Shown: positions 17,591-25,430, counted from the stretch's first letter. The stretch: DNA of 49,402 nt from Clostridiales bacterium (GCA_031269465.1 JAISZB010000357.1:1-49402), one strand, 5' to 3'. Notes: generated by a model from the sequence alone, not told the origin. Made by a program: numbers and translations.

Positions 17591-17628
17591 TATCAATCGG
17601 GGGCGCATATCGCGCCCCCGATTTGATA
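17591..17628. terminator. Bidirectional hairpin between convergent genes
   Basis: A long stem, TATCAATCGGGGGCGC pairing with GCGCCCCCGATTTGATA around a short loop, lies between the 3' end of the cargo operon (17577) and the 3' end of the relaxase gene (17640). It should terminate transcription from both sides. Confidence 0.7.
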
Positions 17629-17639
17629 TTCCGGAGTGG

Positions 17640-19100
17640 TTAAACCTCCAGTCCCTGCTCCCGCTTTTTCTGCGGCGGGTTAATCGCCCTCTGCACTTCT
17701 TCCGCATACTTGCGGATAACCTCGACCTCGCGGACTTTATCTTTCAAAAGTTCGTACTCCGTGTTCAGCCCGCCGAGTTCCTGCGCGAGCGTTTCGCGCT
17801 CTTGCCGCCATTTTGCTGTCGGCAACTTCGCAGGGTCAAAACGCTTTTGGAGAACGCCGCGCAAATACTTTTCGGCAGCGTCATAATCCTGTAAAGCGTT
17901 AAGATTACGCCACTCATAAGCCTCCGCTTTTTCACTCGCCGCTTTCGCCTTGCCCTTGAAAATCAGGCTTTGCGAATCGAGCTTATAGGCCTCGGCGAAC
18001 AGCGCGTCGCGCTTTTGGGCGATCTTGCGATACTTTGTGAAGTTTTCGCTGTGCCACAGGTGTTCATCGAGTGTTTTGATGCGGCGTTTGAACGGCGTCA
18101 GCTTATCGCTCATCGCTTGACGCTCATCATATAAGTCACCGACTTTCCCGCGCAAATCCCCGATTGTCGAGAGATTATTGTTTTGTATGAACATCAGCGT
18201 TTTTGCCGCCATTTTGAGATTGCTAATTTGAGCGTATTGGCTTCGCTGTTTGTCGGAGTTCAACATCTCGGACAGCACCTCGGCAAGCGTCGGAGTGACG
18301 TTTTCTTTCGCCTCATCAAGCCAATCGTTCAACTTGTTAAGCCGCGCGTTAATTTGGCGAAGTTTTGACCTCGTGGCTTCGATTTCACGGTTAATATCGC
18401 CGCGCTCGGTGCGGATTCCGCGTTTCTCCATTTGGTTAGCCGCGACACCTAAATGGACGGTGGGGATTTGGTCAATACCCTGCCGTTCGTAACTGCGATG
18501 GTCGAGAACATTGTCCTCGGTCAACACTCCCGCGATACGCAACGCGCCGTTGGCATACGCCGCCCAAGCCCGCCGCCAGTTCTCAGCTTTGTCGCGGTCA
18601 TTCCAGTCAACCGTGTTGATTTTTCTGCCGTCAACCGTATGCGATTTCTGCCCCCACTTTCCGTCTTTTTCAATCGGGCGCATAGTCAGCATTATGTGCG
18701 CGTGGGGGTTGCCTTTGCCGGTGTCGTGTATGCAGATGTCGGCGCACATGCCCTTGTCTACAAAAGTTTCTTTGACGTACCTACGGGCGAGAGAAATTTG
18801 CTGTTCTCGGCTTAACTCAACGGGCAGGGCAATTTCAATTTCCCGCGCCAGTTGAGCGGTCTTGTACCGCTCCGATTTCTCAGCGGCGTTCCATAGAGTT
18901 GAGCGGTCGGCATATTCAGCGGGCGCGTTTTCGGGCAATAGAATTTCTGTATGGACTACGCCGCCCTTTTTGGTGTAGTCGTGTGTCACGCCGTCATACT
19001 CGTTTTTCAACTTTTCGCCCGCGCGGTACGCCGCCTTCCCAACCGCCGACGCGCCGCTCCCGCGCGAAATGATTTTGATACTCAAATGATAGATGGCTAT
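17640..19100 (-). CDS. MobA/MobL (MobQ-type) relaxase
   Basis: A ~486-residue DNA-nicking relaxase for mobilization. The N-terminus reads AIYHLSIKIISRGSGASAVGKAAYRAG, typical of the MobA/MobL family with its catalytic Tyr and Ser/Arg residues. The metal-binding His motif is GNPHAHIMLTMRP at about residue 125. The C-terminal half is charged and helical. The family usually starts MAIYHLS; here the codon in the Met position is ATA (19098-19100), 9 bases from an AAAGGAG site. The only alternatives are TTG at 19109, which touches that site, and TTG at 19121, which lacks one. ATA initiation or a recent start loss is possible. oriT-like sequence lies directly upstream. Confidence 0.85.
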   Translation of the reverse strand: MAIYHLSIKIISRGSGASAVGKAAYRAGEKLKNEYDGVTHDYTKKGGVVHTEILLPENAPAEYADRSTLWNAAEKSERYKTAQLAREIEIALPVELSREQQISLARRYVKETFVDKGMCADICIHDTGKGNPHAHIMLTMRPIEKDGKWGQKSHTVDGRKINTVDWNDRDKAENWRRAWAAYANGALRIAGVLTEDNVLDHRSYERQGIDQIPTVHLGVAANQMEKRGIRTERGDINREIEATRSKLRQINARLNKLNDWLDEAKENVTPTLAEVLSEMLNSDKQRSQYAQISNLKMAAKTLMFIQNNNLSTIGDLRGKVGDLYDERQAMSDKLTPFKRRIKTLDEHLWHSENFTKYRKIAQKRDALFAEAYKLDSQSLIFKGKAKAASEKAEAYEWRNLNALQDYDAAEKYLRGVLQKRFDPAKLPTAKWRQERETLAQELGGLNTEYELLKDKVREVEVIRKYAEEVQRAINPPQKKREQGLEV

Positions 19101-19139
19101 AAGCGTCAACTCCTTTCTCAAATTTGTTTTGAATGAAAA

Positions 19140-19315
19140 AGCGGCAAGCCGCGCTCCGACTTCGGAGTTACAGCTTGCCGCCGTGGGTTTTCGCGGGGTT
19201 AAGGGGCGCGAAGCCCCTTATTTTGTGCCGACAGGCACAAAACGCCCCCGGCAGGGCGCACATCGTTTCGTAGAAACGTATAAGTGCGCCCTTGCTGAAT
19301 CGCAAGGGTACGGAA
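19140..19315. other. oriT-like region
   Basis: Dense inverted repeats between the relaxase and DUF3847 genes: GCGGCAAGC/GCTTGCCGC, GGGGC/GCCCC, TTTTGTGCC/GGCACAAAA. At 19264-19293 the order is inverted repeat CGTTTC-GAAACG, then TATAAGTGCGCCCTT. That is the same organisation as the RSF1010/R1162 oriT core (GTTTC hairpin followed by TAAATGCGCCCT), the substrate class of MobQ relaxases. The nick site is inferred by this similarity. Confidence 0.65.
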
Positions 19316-19717
19316 TCAGTTTGTTGCCCTCGCGCCGTTTGCCCCGTTTGCGTTGCCGTCTGCGTTGCCGCGCTGAGCCGCTCCTGCGGGTTTTGGCGAG
19401 GGCGCGGTGTTGCTCCGGGTTGCTGCGTCCACGCCGTTGTCGGCGGCGGGGACGGCGTTCTCCGCGCCCACGGCGGCGAGTGTGCGGCGCGAGAAGTCGG
19501 TGAGCAGCGTCTTTTTGAGGAACGATTCAAACTGCTCATTGGTAAGCGGTATCGTGCCGGGCAGTATGCTTTCCAAAAAGCCGCCGCGCTTGCATAGGCG
19601 GTTCGTCCGCGCCTTGCGCTCCGCTGCTTTTTCCTTTTGCAGATACTCCCTTTTGCGGTTTTCGAGCTGCTTCATTTCCGCTTCGATGTTCGCGATTTTT
19701 TCCGTATAGTTAGCCAT
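19316..19717 (-). CDS. DUF3847-like accessory protein
   Basis: A 133-residue protein starting MANYTEKIANIEAEMKQLEN at ATG 19717 (site GAAAGGAG); an upstream in-frame extension has no support. Residues 5-40 form a charged coiled coil. The middle (RLCKRGGFLESILP ... LTNEQFESFLKKTL) resembles the small DUF3847 proteins found next to MobA/MobL relaxases in Firmicute elements, which probably assist relaxosome formation. The last 40 residues are low-complexity Ala/Asn/Gly-rich, ending beside the oriT-like region. Confidence 0.7.
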   Translation of the reverse strand: MANYTEKIANIEAEMKQLENRKREYLQKEKAAERKARTNRLCKRGGFLESILPGTIPLTNEQFESFLKKTLLTDFSRRTLAAVGAENAVPAADNGVDAATRSNTAPSPKPAGAAQRGNADGNANGANGARATN

Positions 19718-19801
19718 AATTTGCAATCTCCTTTCGATTTTGGGCGTGAAAAAGCGGCTCGCGATTTCTCGCAAGCCGCCTGTCAGATTGATATTTGGTT
19801 G

Positions 19802-21694
19802 TTACGCCATCGTTGTGACCGGGCTTTGTTCGGCGCGTTTTTTGCGCTGCCATTCACGCTGATAGTTGCGCTGATACTCGCGTTTCCGCTCTTTCCGCGC
19901 CGTTTCCTCGGCGGCGAGCTCCTCCGGCGTTTTGATTGGCGTTGCCGCCAATTTCTCCGCTTTCGCCCGTTCGCGTTCAGTCGCTTTCTTCGCCAGTATC
20001 TCATCGCGGCGCTTGTAATAACTCGCTCGGTATTGCGCCCTGCGGTGTTCCGCCGGGTTGAACGGCTCTTCCTCGGCGGGTCCGCCGTCAACCGGGGCGT
20101 TAAATTTGCCGATGAAGTTCAGATAAACCTCGACGCGCTGTTTGCGACGATTGTTGATTTTCTCCGCTTCGTACACCAGTATCTTCTCGACGTACTCGTT
20201 TAGCATACCGGCGGTCAGCTCCGAAAAGTCGGTGTACTTGCGGACGATTTCGATAAACCGTTCCGCTTTGCCCGTGTCCGCGTCGAACAGCGCGAGCGAC
20301 GCTTCAATCTCGGCGATTTCCGCTTCGAGAGTTTCCTGTTCCGTTTCATATTCGGCGGAAAGAATCTCAAAGCGTTTCGCCGAAAGCGATCCGCTTACTT
20401 TGTCCTCGTACAGACCTTTGATCAGCTTGTCGAGTTCCGTCACGCGCTTTTTGTCGCGGACGAGTTTGCGTTTCGTTTCTTTCAAGCTGTCGGCGGTTTG
20501 GGTTTCCGATTCCTCGCGGACAAGCCGGATAAACTCCGCTTCGTTGTCTTTTACAAAACCGCTTACGGAGCGGATAGCGTCAAGCGCAATCGTCCGCAAA
20601 TTCGCCGTCGATATGTGGTGCATGGTGCATTTCGGCGGGTACTGAGAATACCGGTTGCAAGCGTAGCTGTCCTGCGACGGATATTTGTACGCGAGCTTGC
20701 CACGATGATTCCACATACGGCTCCCGCAATCCCCGCAACAGACCAAGCCCGTTAGCGGGTTCGGCTCGCCTGTGGAGTTCGGGCGGCGCGTCACTGTCCG
20801 GCACTTCTGCGCCGTTTCCCACATCTCGCGGGTCACAATCGGCTCTTGCGTATTCTCGAAAATTTGCCACGCGCTTTCGGGGTTCGCGAGATGTTTTTTC
20901 GACTTGAACGATTCCTTGCGTGAGCGGAAATTGACCGTATCGCCCATATATTCGCGCCTGTCGAGAATGTTCTTTATCGTCATTCCCATCCAGTTGTGCC
21001 AGTCGTCGGGGTCGGCGATTTCGTAACCGTCGCGGAGCGCGATATACGCCGATGGGCGCAGGATTTTTTCGTCGGTGAATGTCCGGGCGATTTGGTACGG
21101 CCCTTTTCCGTCAATCGTCATTTGGAAAACGCGGCGCACGATATGGGCCGCTTCGCTGTCCACAAGCCACAAATTCTTGTCATCCGGGCTTTTGCGGTAG
21201 CCGTAAACAGCGGCGTTGGTCATATGCTTGCCGCTTCTGCCTTTGGCGTGGAGGACGGTTTTCACCTTGCGGGAAGTGTCGCGGGCGTACCACTCGCTCA
21301 TAATTTCGCGTATCGGCAGGAGATCGTCGTCGCCGTTGTCGCTGTCGTGACCCTCTTGCATACTGATCAGCCGGACGCCGCGCTCGTGAAACATTTCGCG
21401 GTACAAGCCTGTCTGCAAATAGTTTCGTCCCATGCGGTCGAGCGTCTTGACGATGATCGCACCCACATTGCCCGCCTCGACCTCGGCAATCATTTCCTGC
21501 CAGGCCGGGCGCACAAAATCAACACCCGAAAATCCGTCGTCGCTGAAATGGCGCGGGTTCGGGAAGCCGTTCTGCTCCGCGAATTGCTCCAAAAGCGATT
21601 TTTGGTTTGAGATGCTTTGAGATTCACCGGTGAGCAAATCGTCTTTGCTCAATCTGCTGTACAAGGCGGTGATTTTTGAGTTCTGCCCTTTCAT
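19802..21694 (-). CDS. Large serine recombinase (TnpX-like)
   Basis: A 630-residue site-specific recombinase. The resolvase domain has the nucleophile Ser13 in ITALYSRLSKDD, the Arg-rich motif VKTLDRMGRNYLQTGL, and SEWYARDTSRKVK. A recombinase domain follows (GKGPYQIARTFTDEKI), then a zinc-ribbon region (GLVCCGDCGSRMWNH) and a long coiled coil (about 390-480). The C-terminal tail is unusually basic (KRKREYQRNYQREWQRKKR). Start ATG 21694 has an AAAGGGAG site; the ORF extends in frame to 21790 without homology. It should excise and insert the element at a GA dinucleotide, like TnpX of Tn4451. All catalytic residues seen are intact. Confidence 0.92.
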   Translation of the reverse strand: MKGQNSKITALYSRLSKDDLLTGESQSISNQKSLLEQFAEQNGFPNPRHFSDDGFSGVDFVRPAWQEMIAEVEAGNVGAIIVKTLDRMGRNYLQTGLYREMFHERGVRLISMQEGHDSDNGDDDLLPIREIMSEWYARDTSRKVKTVLHAKGRSGKHMTNAAVYGYRKSPDDKNLWLVDSEAAHIVRRVFQMTIDGKGPYQIARTFTDEKILRPSAYIALRDGYEIADPDDWHNWMGMTIKNILDRREYMGDTVNFRSRKESFKSKKHLANPESAWQIFENTQEPIVTREMWETAQKCRTVTRRPNSTGEPNPLTGLVCCGDCGSRMWNHRGKLAYKYPSQDSYACNRYSQYPPKCTMHHISTANLRTIALDAIRSVSGFVKDNEAEFIRLVREESETQTADSLKETKRKLVRDKKRVTELDKLIKGLYEDKVSGSLSAKRFEILSAEYETEQETLEAEIAEIEASLALFDADTGKAERFIEIVRKYTDFSELTAGMLNEYVEKILVYEAEKINNRRKQRVEVYLNFIGKFNAPVDGGPAEEEPFNPAEHRRAQYRASYYKRRDEILAKKATERERAKAEKLAATPIKTPEELAAEETARKERKREYQRNYQREWQRKKRAEQSPVTTMA

Positions 21695-21786
21695 AATGTT
21701 CTCCCTTTCGGGCGGCGAACTCGCTTGCAGTGATTCCAATGTATCACATTTCCCGGCACTTTTCAACGATAACTTTCGCTGCCCGT

Positions 21787-21972
21787 TCATTGTTTTTTCA
21801 CCTCCTTTCCGGCTTCGGACTTTATAAGGCGCGTGATTTTGTCGTTCAGCGTTTCCCTGTTGGTCGCGCTGAAATACACGGCGATTTCAAAGTCCGTGGA
21901 GCCGATTCGGCGCGTGATTGTTCGTGATTCACGCGTCGGCTGTGTCGCTGCTGTTTTGATGGCGGTCTGCAT
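21787..21972 (-). CDS. tnpW: Transposon-encoded TnpW-like protein
   Basis: A 61-residue protein (ESRTITRRIGSTDFEIAVYF ... TLNDKITRLIKSEAGK) matching the small TnpW family of Tn4451-type elements. Site GAAAGGAG precedes the ATG. It lies 92 bases upstream of the recombinase start on the same strand and is probably cotranscribed. Its role is not established. Confidence 0.75.
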   Translation of the reverse strand: MQTAIKTAATQPTRESRTITRRIGSTDFEIAVYFSATNRETLNDKITRLIKSEAGKEVKKQ

Positions 21973-22420
21973 AACATCGGCTCCTTTCTTTTTGATTTTT
22001 TAACTGCTTCAGATTGGATTTTTTGTTGCGGCAAAGTTCACCTCTGTGCGCTTTTGGGCATGGCTCCGCCTTTGTTTAGTGTCGGAATACTTTCTGTTCG
22101 CCTTCCGATTTGCCCGGGCGATAGCGTCTCTTACTGCAACGGCACGACAGCGGGCACTCCCCGGTGGTACAGCCGGCCCGGTTCCTGCGCCCGCATCTCT
22201 GTGGGTCGCGTTTCCCCGCCGGTCCCTTACGCCCTCTCGTCTTGGCACCGTCTGCGCGGCGCTCGGAGCGGTTTGCGATTCCCGTAAGGGATTGGCGGGT
22301 ATCCGAGGGCGTTCCCCGCTCCGCGCGTTTTGGCGCATCCTGGCAGGGAAGCCGCCCGGTATCCGGCCGACTGCTTGGGATTGTTGGAAATCCCGTCAGG
22401 AAGATTATCGCCCAATGCCA
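21973..22420. other. GC-rich non-coding spacer of the mobile element
   Basis: A 450-base gap between divergent tnpW and the DUF6076 gene. All six frames are open in patches because of high GC, but no frame has a ribosome site or family motif. It presumably carries the promoters of both flanking units. Confidence 0.4.
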
Positions 22421-22449
22421 TTGACAAATCAAGCGTGATGAGGTACTAT
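22421..22449 (+). promoter_or_regulatory. Promoter for the DUF6076-like gene
   Basis: TTGACA (22421-22426), 17-bp spacer, TACTAT (22444-22449): a near-consensus sigma-A promoter about 115 bases before the start of the next plus-strand gene. Confidence 0.65.
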
Positions 22450-22562
22450 ACAAGAAACGAAACTATTGATTAAATGAAATTCCTGTTGGATTCCTTTCGG
22501 TAAAGAAGCAATAATCGGGCAGGACAATGGCTTAAACGGTGCGTAAACGGGGGCGAGATGGG

Positions 22563-23597
22563 ATGAAGTACGATTTTACGGACAGGGAAAGGGAATTGGG
22601 GCGTGTGGTGCTTGCGCTGACGCTCAACCGCCAAAAGATGACGGAGCGCGTTATCGTAGGACGAAGCACCGAAGTTTCACTTCGATTTGAACGCGGCATC
22701 GGCGAAGTTTATTATGACGAAACGCGCCCGCTCGGTTCTTTGCTGATCGGGCTTGAAGCAGACCCGGAGCGCAAATGGAACGCCAACACCGCCATTTTGC
22801 GGGAGAGCTACGGCAAAGTCTTTCCGTTTGAAGCGCAAAGGTGGATGCTCGCCGCGCCCGTCGCCGATTATTTGGCGCAGAAATACGAACGCGGCGAACC
22901 GTCCGCGTTGTTCGCCGCCATAAGGACGTGGGAAGAATACCTGAACTGCTTCAATCTAAACCGCGGTGCTGATTTGCTCACGGAACGCCTCGCCGCGCTG
23001 TATCGTCCGTTTGTCCTCTACGCCGAAAACCGGCCGTGGCAGGAGCTCGCGCCGGCCGCGATGTCGGCGGCGCTGCGCGATACGGACACGGAGGTGTCGC
23101 TTTGGTATCCCGCCAAAAAACGCCCGTTTGAGGTGGTCGCGGCGTTTTCCTCGCTCCTGCCCGTAATCCAATATTATCTTTTCAAGTTGAACGAATGGGG
23201 CTGTGTTTTCCAACAATGCAAAATCTGCGGCAAGGATTTTGTCGCCAAAAGCCGACACTACGAACTATGCGGCGACGAGTGCCGCCGCGTTCAAGCCGCC
23301 CTGAACAAGCGGGAGTTTGACGGGCGGGCGAAAGGCGATAAGCTGGAACAGCTTCATGAGAACGCCTACAATTACTGGTACAATCGGCTTCGCAAGCTGA
23401 AAAAAAGAAAAACCGCCGACCCGGAAAGGGCGGCGGCGGTGGATGCGGCGTTCAAAGAATACCGAAAAGAAGCGGTGAGGCGCAAAACCGCCGTCAAGAA
23501 CGGCGAGATGTCGTTTTCGGACTTCGCGACTTGGCTCGCCGAACAGCAGAACGCCGTGGACGCGCTGATAGGCAAGGTCAGTCCAAATTTGGACTGA
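22563..23597 (+). CDS. Element-borne zinc-finger protein, DUF6076-like
   Basis: A 344-residue protein from ATG 22563 (GGGGGCGAGATGGG upstream). Its C-terminal half has a treble-clef-like Cys set, CKICGKDFVAKSRHYELCGDEC, followed by a basic region rich in Lys/Arg (LKKRKTADPERAAAV). This resembles DUF6076-type or CGNR-like proteins frequent in Firmicute integrative elements. It probably binds DNA; function unknown. Its last codons and stop lie inside a perfect 26-bp palindrome (23575-23600). Confidence 0.65.
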   Translation: MKYDFTDRERELGRVVLALTLNRQKMTERVIVGRSTEVSLRFERGIGEVYYDETRPLGSLLIGLEADPERKWNANTAILRESYGKVFPFEAQRWMLAAPVADYLAQKYERGEPSALFAAIRTWEEYLNCFNLNRGADLLTERLAALYRPFVLYAENRPWQELAPAAMSAALRDTDTEVSLWYPAKKRPFEVVAAFSSLLPVIQYYLFKLNEWGCVFQQCKICGKDFVAKSRHYELCGDECRRVQAALNKREFDGRAKGDKLEQLHENAYNYWYNRLRKLKKRKTADPERAAAVDAAFKEYRKEAVRRKTAVKNGEMSFSDFATWLAEQQNAVDALIGKVSPNLD

Positions 23598-23849
23598 CCT
23601 CAATATCGCGCCGAGCGAGCAGTCCCCAAAGTTGGGGAGTCCGATGTGTCCAAGTTTGGACCGGTTGATTTGAAAGCAATTTTGCGTTTATTGGCGCGTA
23701 CTGCGGGGGATTTTTCCCACAGTTGTAACGCCCTCAATTTGGAGGATATTGGAGAACGCAAAGTTGCGCTCTCGTCAATGAGCTCATTATTGAGCTTATT
23801 GGCCGACGCGCTCAAAATTGAGCCGGTTCATTCAATCCAAAGTTGGATT
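23575..23849. repeat. Array of 14-bp dyads with CAA-NN-TTG cores
   Basis: Five dyads share the inner CAA-NN-TTG while their outer arms differ but remain complementary: GTCCAAATTTGGAC (23581-23594, inside a 26-bp perfect palindrome), CCCCAAAGTTGGGG (23624-23637), GTCCAAGTTTGGAC (23648-23661), GCTCAAAATTGAGC (23810-23823) and ATCCAAAGTTGGAT (23835-23848). AATGAGCTCATT (23777-23788) is a further palindrome. The compensating arm changes suggest selection for symmetry, not chance. Confidence 0.6.
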
Positions 23850-23880
23850 CATTTAGGTCGGCTCAACTTTGACCTTGCCA

Positions 23881-23916
23881 AAAAGAGGAAAGACCAAAGC
23901 CGGGCTTTCCTCTTTT
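23881..23916. terminator. Rho-independent-type hairpin
   Basis: AAAAGAGGAAAG (23881-23892) and CTTTCCTCTTTT (23905-23916) form a 12-bp stem with a 12-base loop. A and T tracts flank it, so it can terminate both the plus-strand unit and the minus-strand tnpV gene ending at 23934. Confidence 0.75.
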
Positions 23917-23933
23917 CAGATTGCGCTATAATA

Positions 23934-24206
23934 TTAGTCGTAGACCAGTTCAGCAAGAACAACCTCGTGGGCGATTTCCGGGTTCTCGATTGCCGCGAAG
24001 CGTTCTGCCGCCGCTTCGTCTGCCGCTCTGCAAAGCGGATACAGGCGTTCGGACAGCAACAGTTGGCTGTACAGCGCGGGCTTATGCTCTTTGAGAAACG
24101 CCTTGTGCATACGCCCGTATCCGCCGAGCGGCGGCGCATCCGGCGGGTCTGACAGCGCGATATTCGGCAGCAGATAATCGCCGTGTTTTGTGTAAGTGAT
24201 TTCCAT
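23934..24206 (-). CDS. tnpV: Transposon-encoded TnpV-like protein, short form
   Basis: A 90-residue protein: MEITYTKHGDYLLPNIAL, LGGYGRMHKAFLKEHKPALY and a C-terminus ending VLAELVYD match the TnpV family of Tn4451-type elements. The usual length is about 120 residues, and the middle helical part appears shortened (RFAAIENPEIAHEV). Site GAAAGGAG precedes the ATG. It is the last gene before the right junction. Confidence 0.7.
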   Translation of the reverse strand: MEITYTKHGDYLLPNIALSDPPDAPPLGGYGRMHKAFLKEHKPALYSQLLLSERLYPLCRAADEAAAERFAAIENPEIAHEVVLAELVYD

Positions 24207-24412
24207 TTTACTCCTTTCTGCGAGTATAACCGCGATTGATGTTTATGGTCGCTTCGGTGTCGTGAGCAGGGCAGAAGTCCTCTTTTCCCCGCCCGTATAA
24301 ATGCGCTTCTCACCTCCGTTCGTTGTTCACGATATGGCGAAAAGCCTTACTGCAAGCGAGTTTGCCGCTATCGTGATATTGAAGTAGAAATTACTTCTTT
24401 ATCACAATAGCA

Positions 24413-24420
24413 CAAAGGAT
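24413..24420. other. attR-like junction of the mobile element
   Basis: CAAAGGAT, partner of CAAAAGAT at 13478-13485. To its right the intron reverse transcriptase resumes directly as GFFDN. Confidence 0.65.
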
Positions 24421-25135
24421 TCTTTGACAATGCAGGCCATGAGTGGATGATGAAGTTTTTGGAACACGAAATAGCGGATGAAAACTTGCTGAGATGCATC
24501 AAGCGATTCTTAAAGGCGGGGATAATGGAAGCGGGAAGCTTCACAGAAACTGGGAGCGGAGTGCCCCAAGGTGGTTTGTGTTCGCCAGTAATGGCAAATG
24601 TGTATCTGCACTGCGTGCTGTTTCCAACATGAGGAAGATGCCGGGAATTTTTACGGAGAGTTGAAAACAAGGCTGGCAAAATTCGGGCTGGAACTATCAT
24701 AAGACAAGGGCAAAATCATCAAATTTGGACGATTTGCGGGAGAAGATGGGGGGAAGTTTGACTTTCTGGGATTCACAATAATCAGTGGGAAAAGCAGGTA
24801 CGGGAAGTATACAGTTAAATACCATACCAGCGAAAAGAAGCTGAAAGCGAAAAGGGCCGAAATGCGGAAAATGGACAGGGCAAAACATGCACACTCCGAT
24901 AGGCGGTCTTATTGAGAAACTAAATGTGAAACTACGAGGACACTATAACTACTATGGATTGTCGCATAATTACGAGAAAATGCTTGGATTTTACCGATTT
25001 ACAAAACGGACGCTATACAAGGCATTGAATCGACGCGGCGGCAAAAAGAAGATGGACTGGGAGATGTTCGGCAAAATACTGACGTTTACACCACTCTTAG
25101 CGCCGAAAATAACAGTTCCCCTATGGAAAGTATAG
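24420..25135 (+). pseudogene. ltrA: Group II intron reverse transcriptase, C-terminal piece
   Basis: It continues the protein broken at 13483: FFDNAGHEWMMKFLEHEIAD, SGVPQGGLCSPVMANVYLH. After YLHCVL the text jumps to FQHEEDAGNFYGELKTRLAK in another frame; about 25 residues that should hold the catalytic YADD are missing. A further in-frame stop follows at LELS*DKGK, then FDFLGFTIISGKSRYGKYT and the maturase end (KLRGHYNYYGLSHNYEKMLGF ... PKITVPLWKV) in a third frame. The enzyme is dead several times over. The deletion is inferred from family comparison. Confidence 0.85.
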
Positions 25136-25245
25136 TAATGCGGAAAGGTTGTGCGAGGAACCGCATGCCTTAATTGGGCACGTACGGGTCTGTCGGGGGC
25201 AGCTGCTTTCTGCGTTACTGGAGAATAAAGGAGGTAACTGCCTAC
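25136..25245 (+). ncRNA. Group II intron 3' end, domains V-VI
   Basis: The stretch after the maturase stop contains AACCGCATGCCTTAATTGGG and CACGTACGGGTCTGT, which fold as domain V. Next comes a domain VI-like hairpin ending GAGGTAACTGCCTAC. Family members normally have an AGC catalytic triad where AAC appears here, another sign of decay. Immediately after, the terminus of the interrupted repeat resumes. Confidence 0.65.
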
Positions 25246-25261
25246 CATGAAAATCAGTATA
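25246..25261. repeat. MITE-like repeat, copy 6, right terminus
   Basis: CATGAAAATCAGTATA, the missing right end of the repeat whose left part is at 12419-12542. Confidence 0.75.
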
Positions 25262-25330
25262 AACAACAGCTGCGCTAAAGGCTTTTGGCATTCAGGACTA
25301 GCGATGTGCTGACATGCTCTATATCTAAAC

Positions 25331-25430
25331 TGGTCTGCATATGAAAGTTCTATTTTAGAGCTTGATTAAACAATGTCTCATAAGATAATCAAGCTCCTAA
25401 ATATGTACATTTGACTGCGAATCGTCATAT
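25331..25430. repeat. MITE-like repeat, short copy 7
   Basis: TTTAGAGCTTGATTAAACAA pairs with AGATAATCAAGCTCCTAAA; termini GCATATGAAA and CTGCGAATCGTCATA. The central palindrome is missing. Confidence 0.6.

Larger units (their letters stand above)
13484..24419. mobile_element. Tn4451-like mobilizable element carrying arsR-hgcAB-acr3
   Basis: About 10.9 kb bounded by the two halves of one group II intron gene. Left arm: the plus-strand cargo operon arsR, hgcA, hgcB, two acr3-type transporters and a DUF6485 gene. Right arm: minus-strand relaxase, oriT-like region, DUF3847 protein, large serine recombinase and TnpW, then plus-strand DUF6076 and minus-strand TnpV. No type IV secretion genes are present, so it should be mobilizable by a helper rather than self-transmissible. 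None of the host's MITE-like repeats lies inside it. All cargo and mobility frames are intact, in contrast to the decayed element at 1-4015. Confidence 0.85.

Noticed and set aside
19637..21610. Long plus-strand frames opposite the serine recombinase
   Set aside because: They are antisense to an intact recombinase with clear motifs and have no ribosome sites.
23646..24152. Plus-strand frame of 168 codons after the DUF6076-like gene
   Set aside because: It runs through the dyad array and a terminator hairpin and then antisense to tnpV; GTG start without a good ribosome site.
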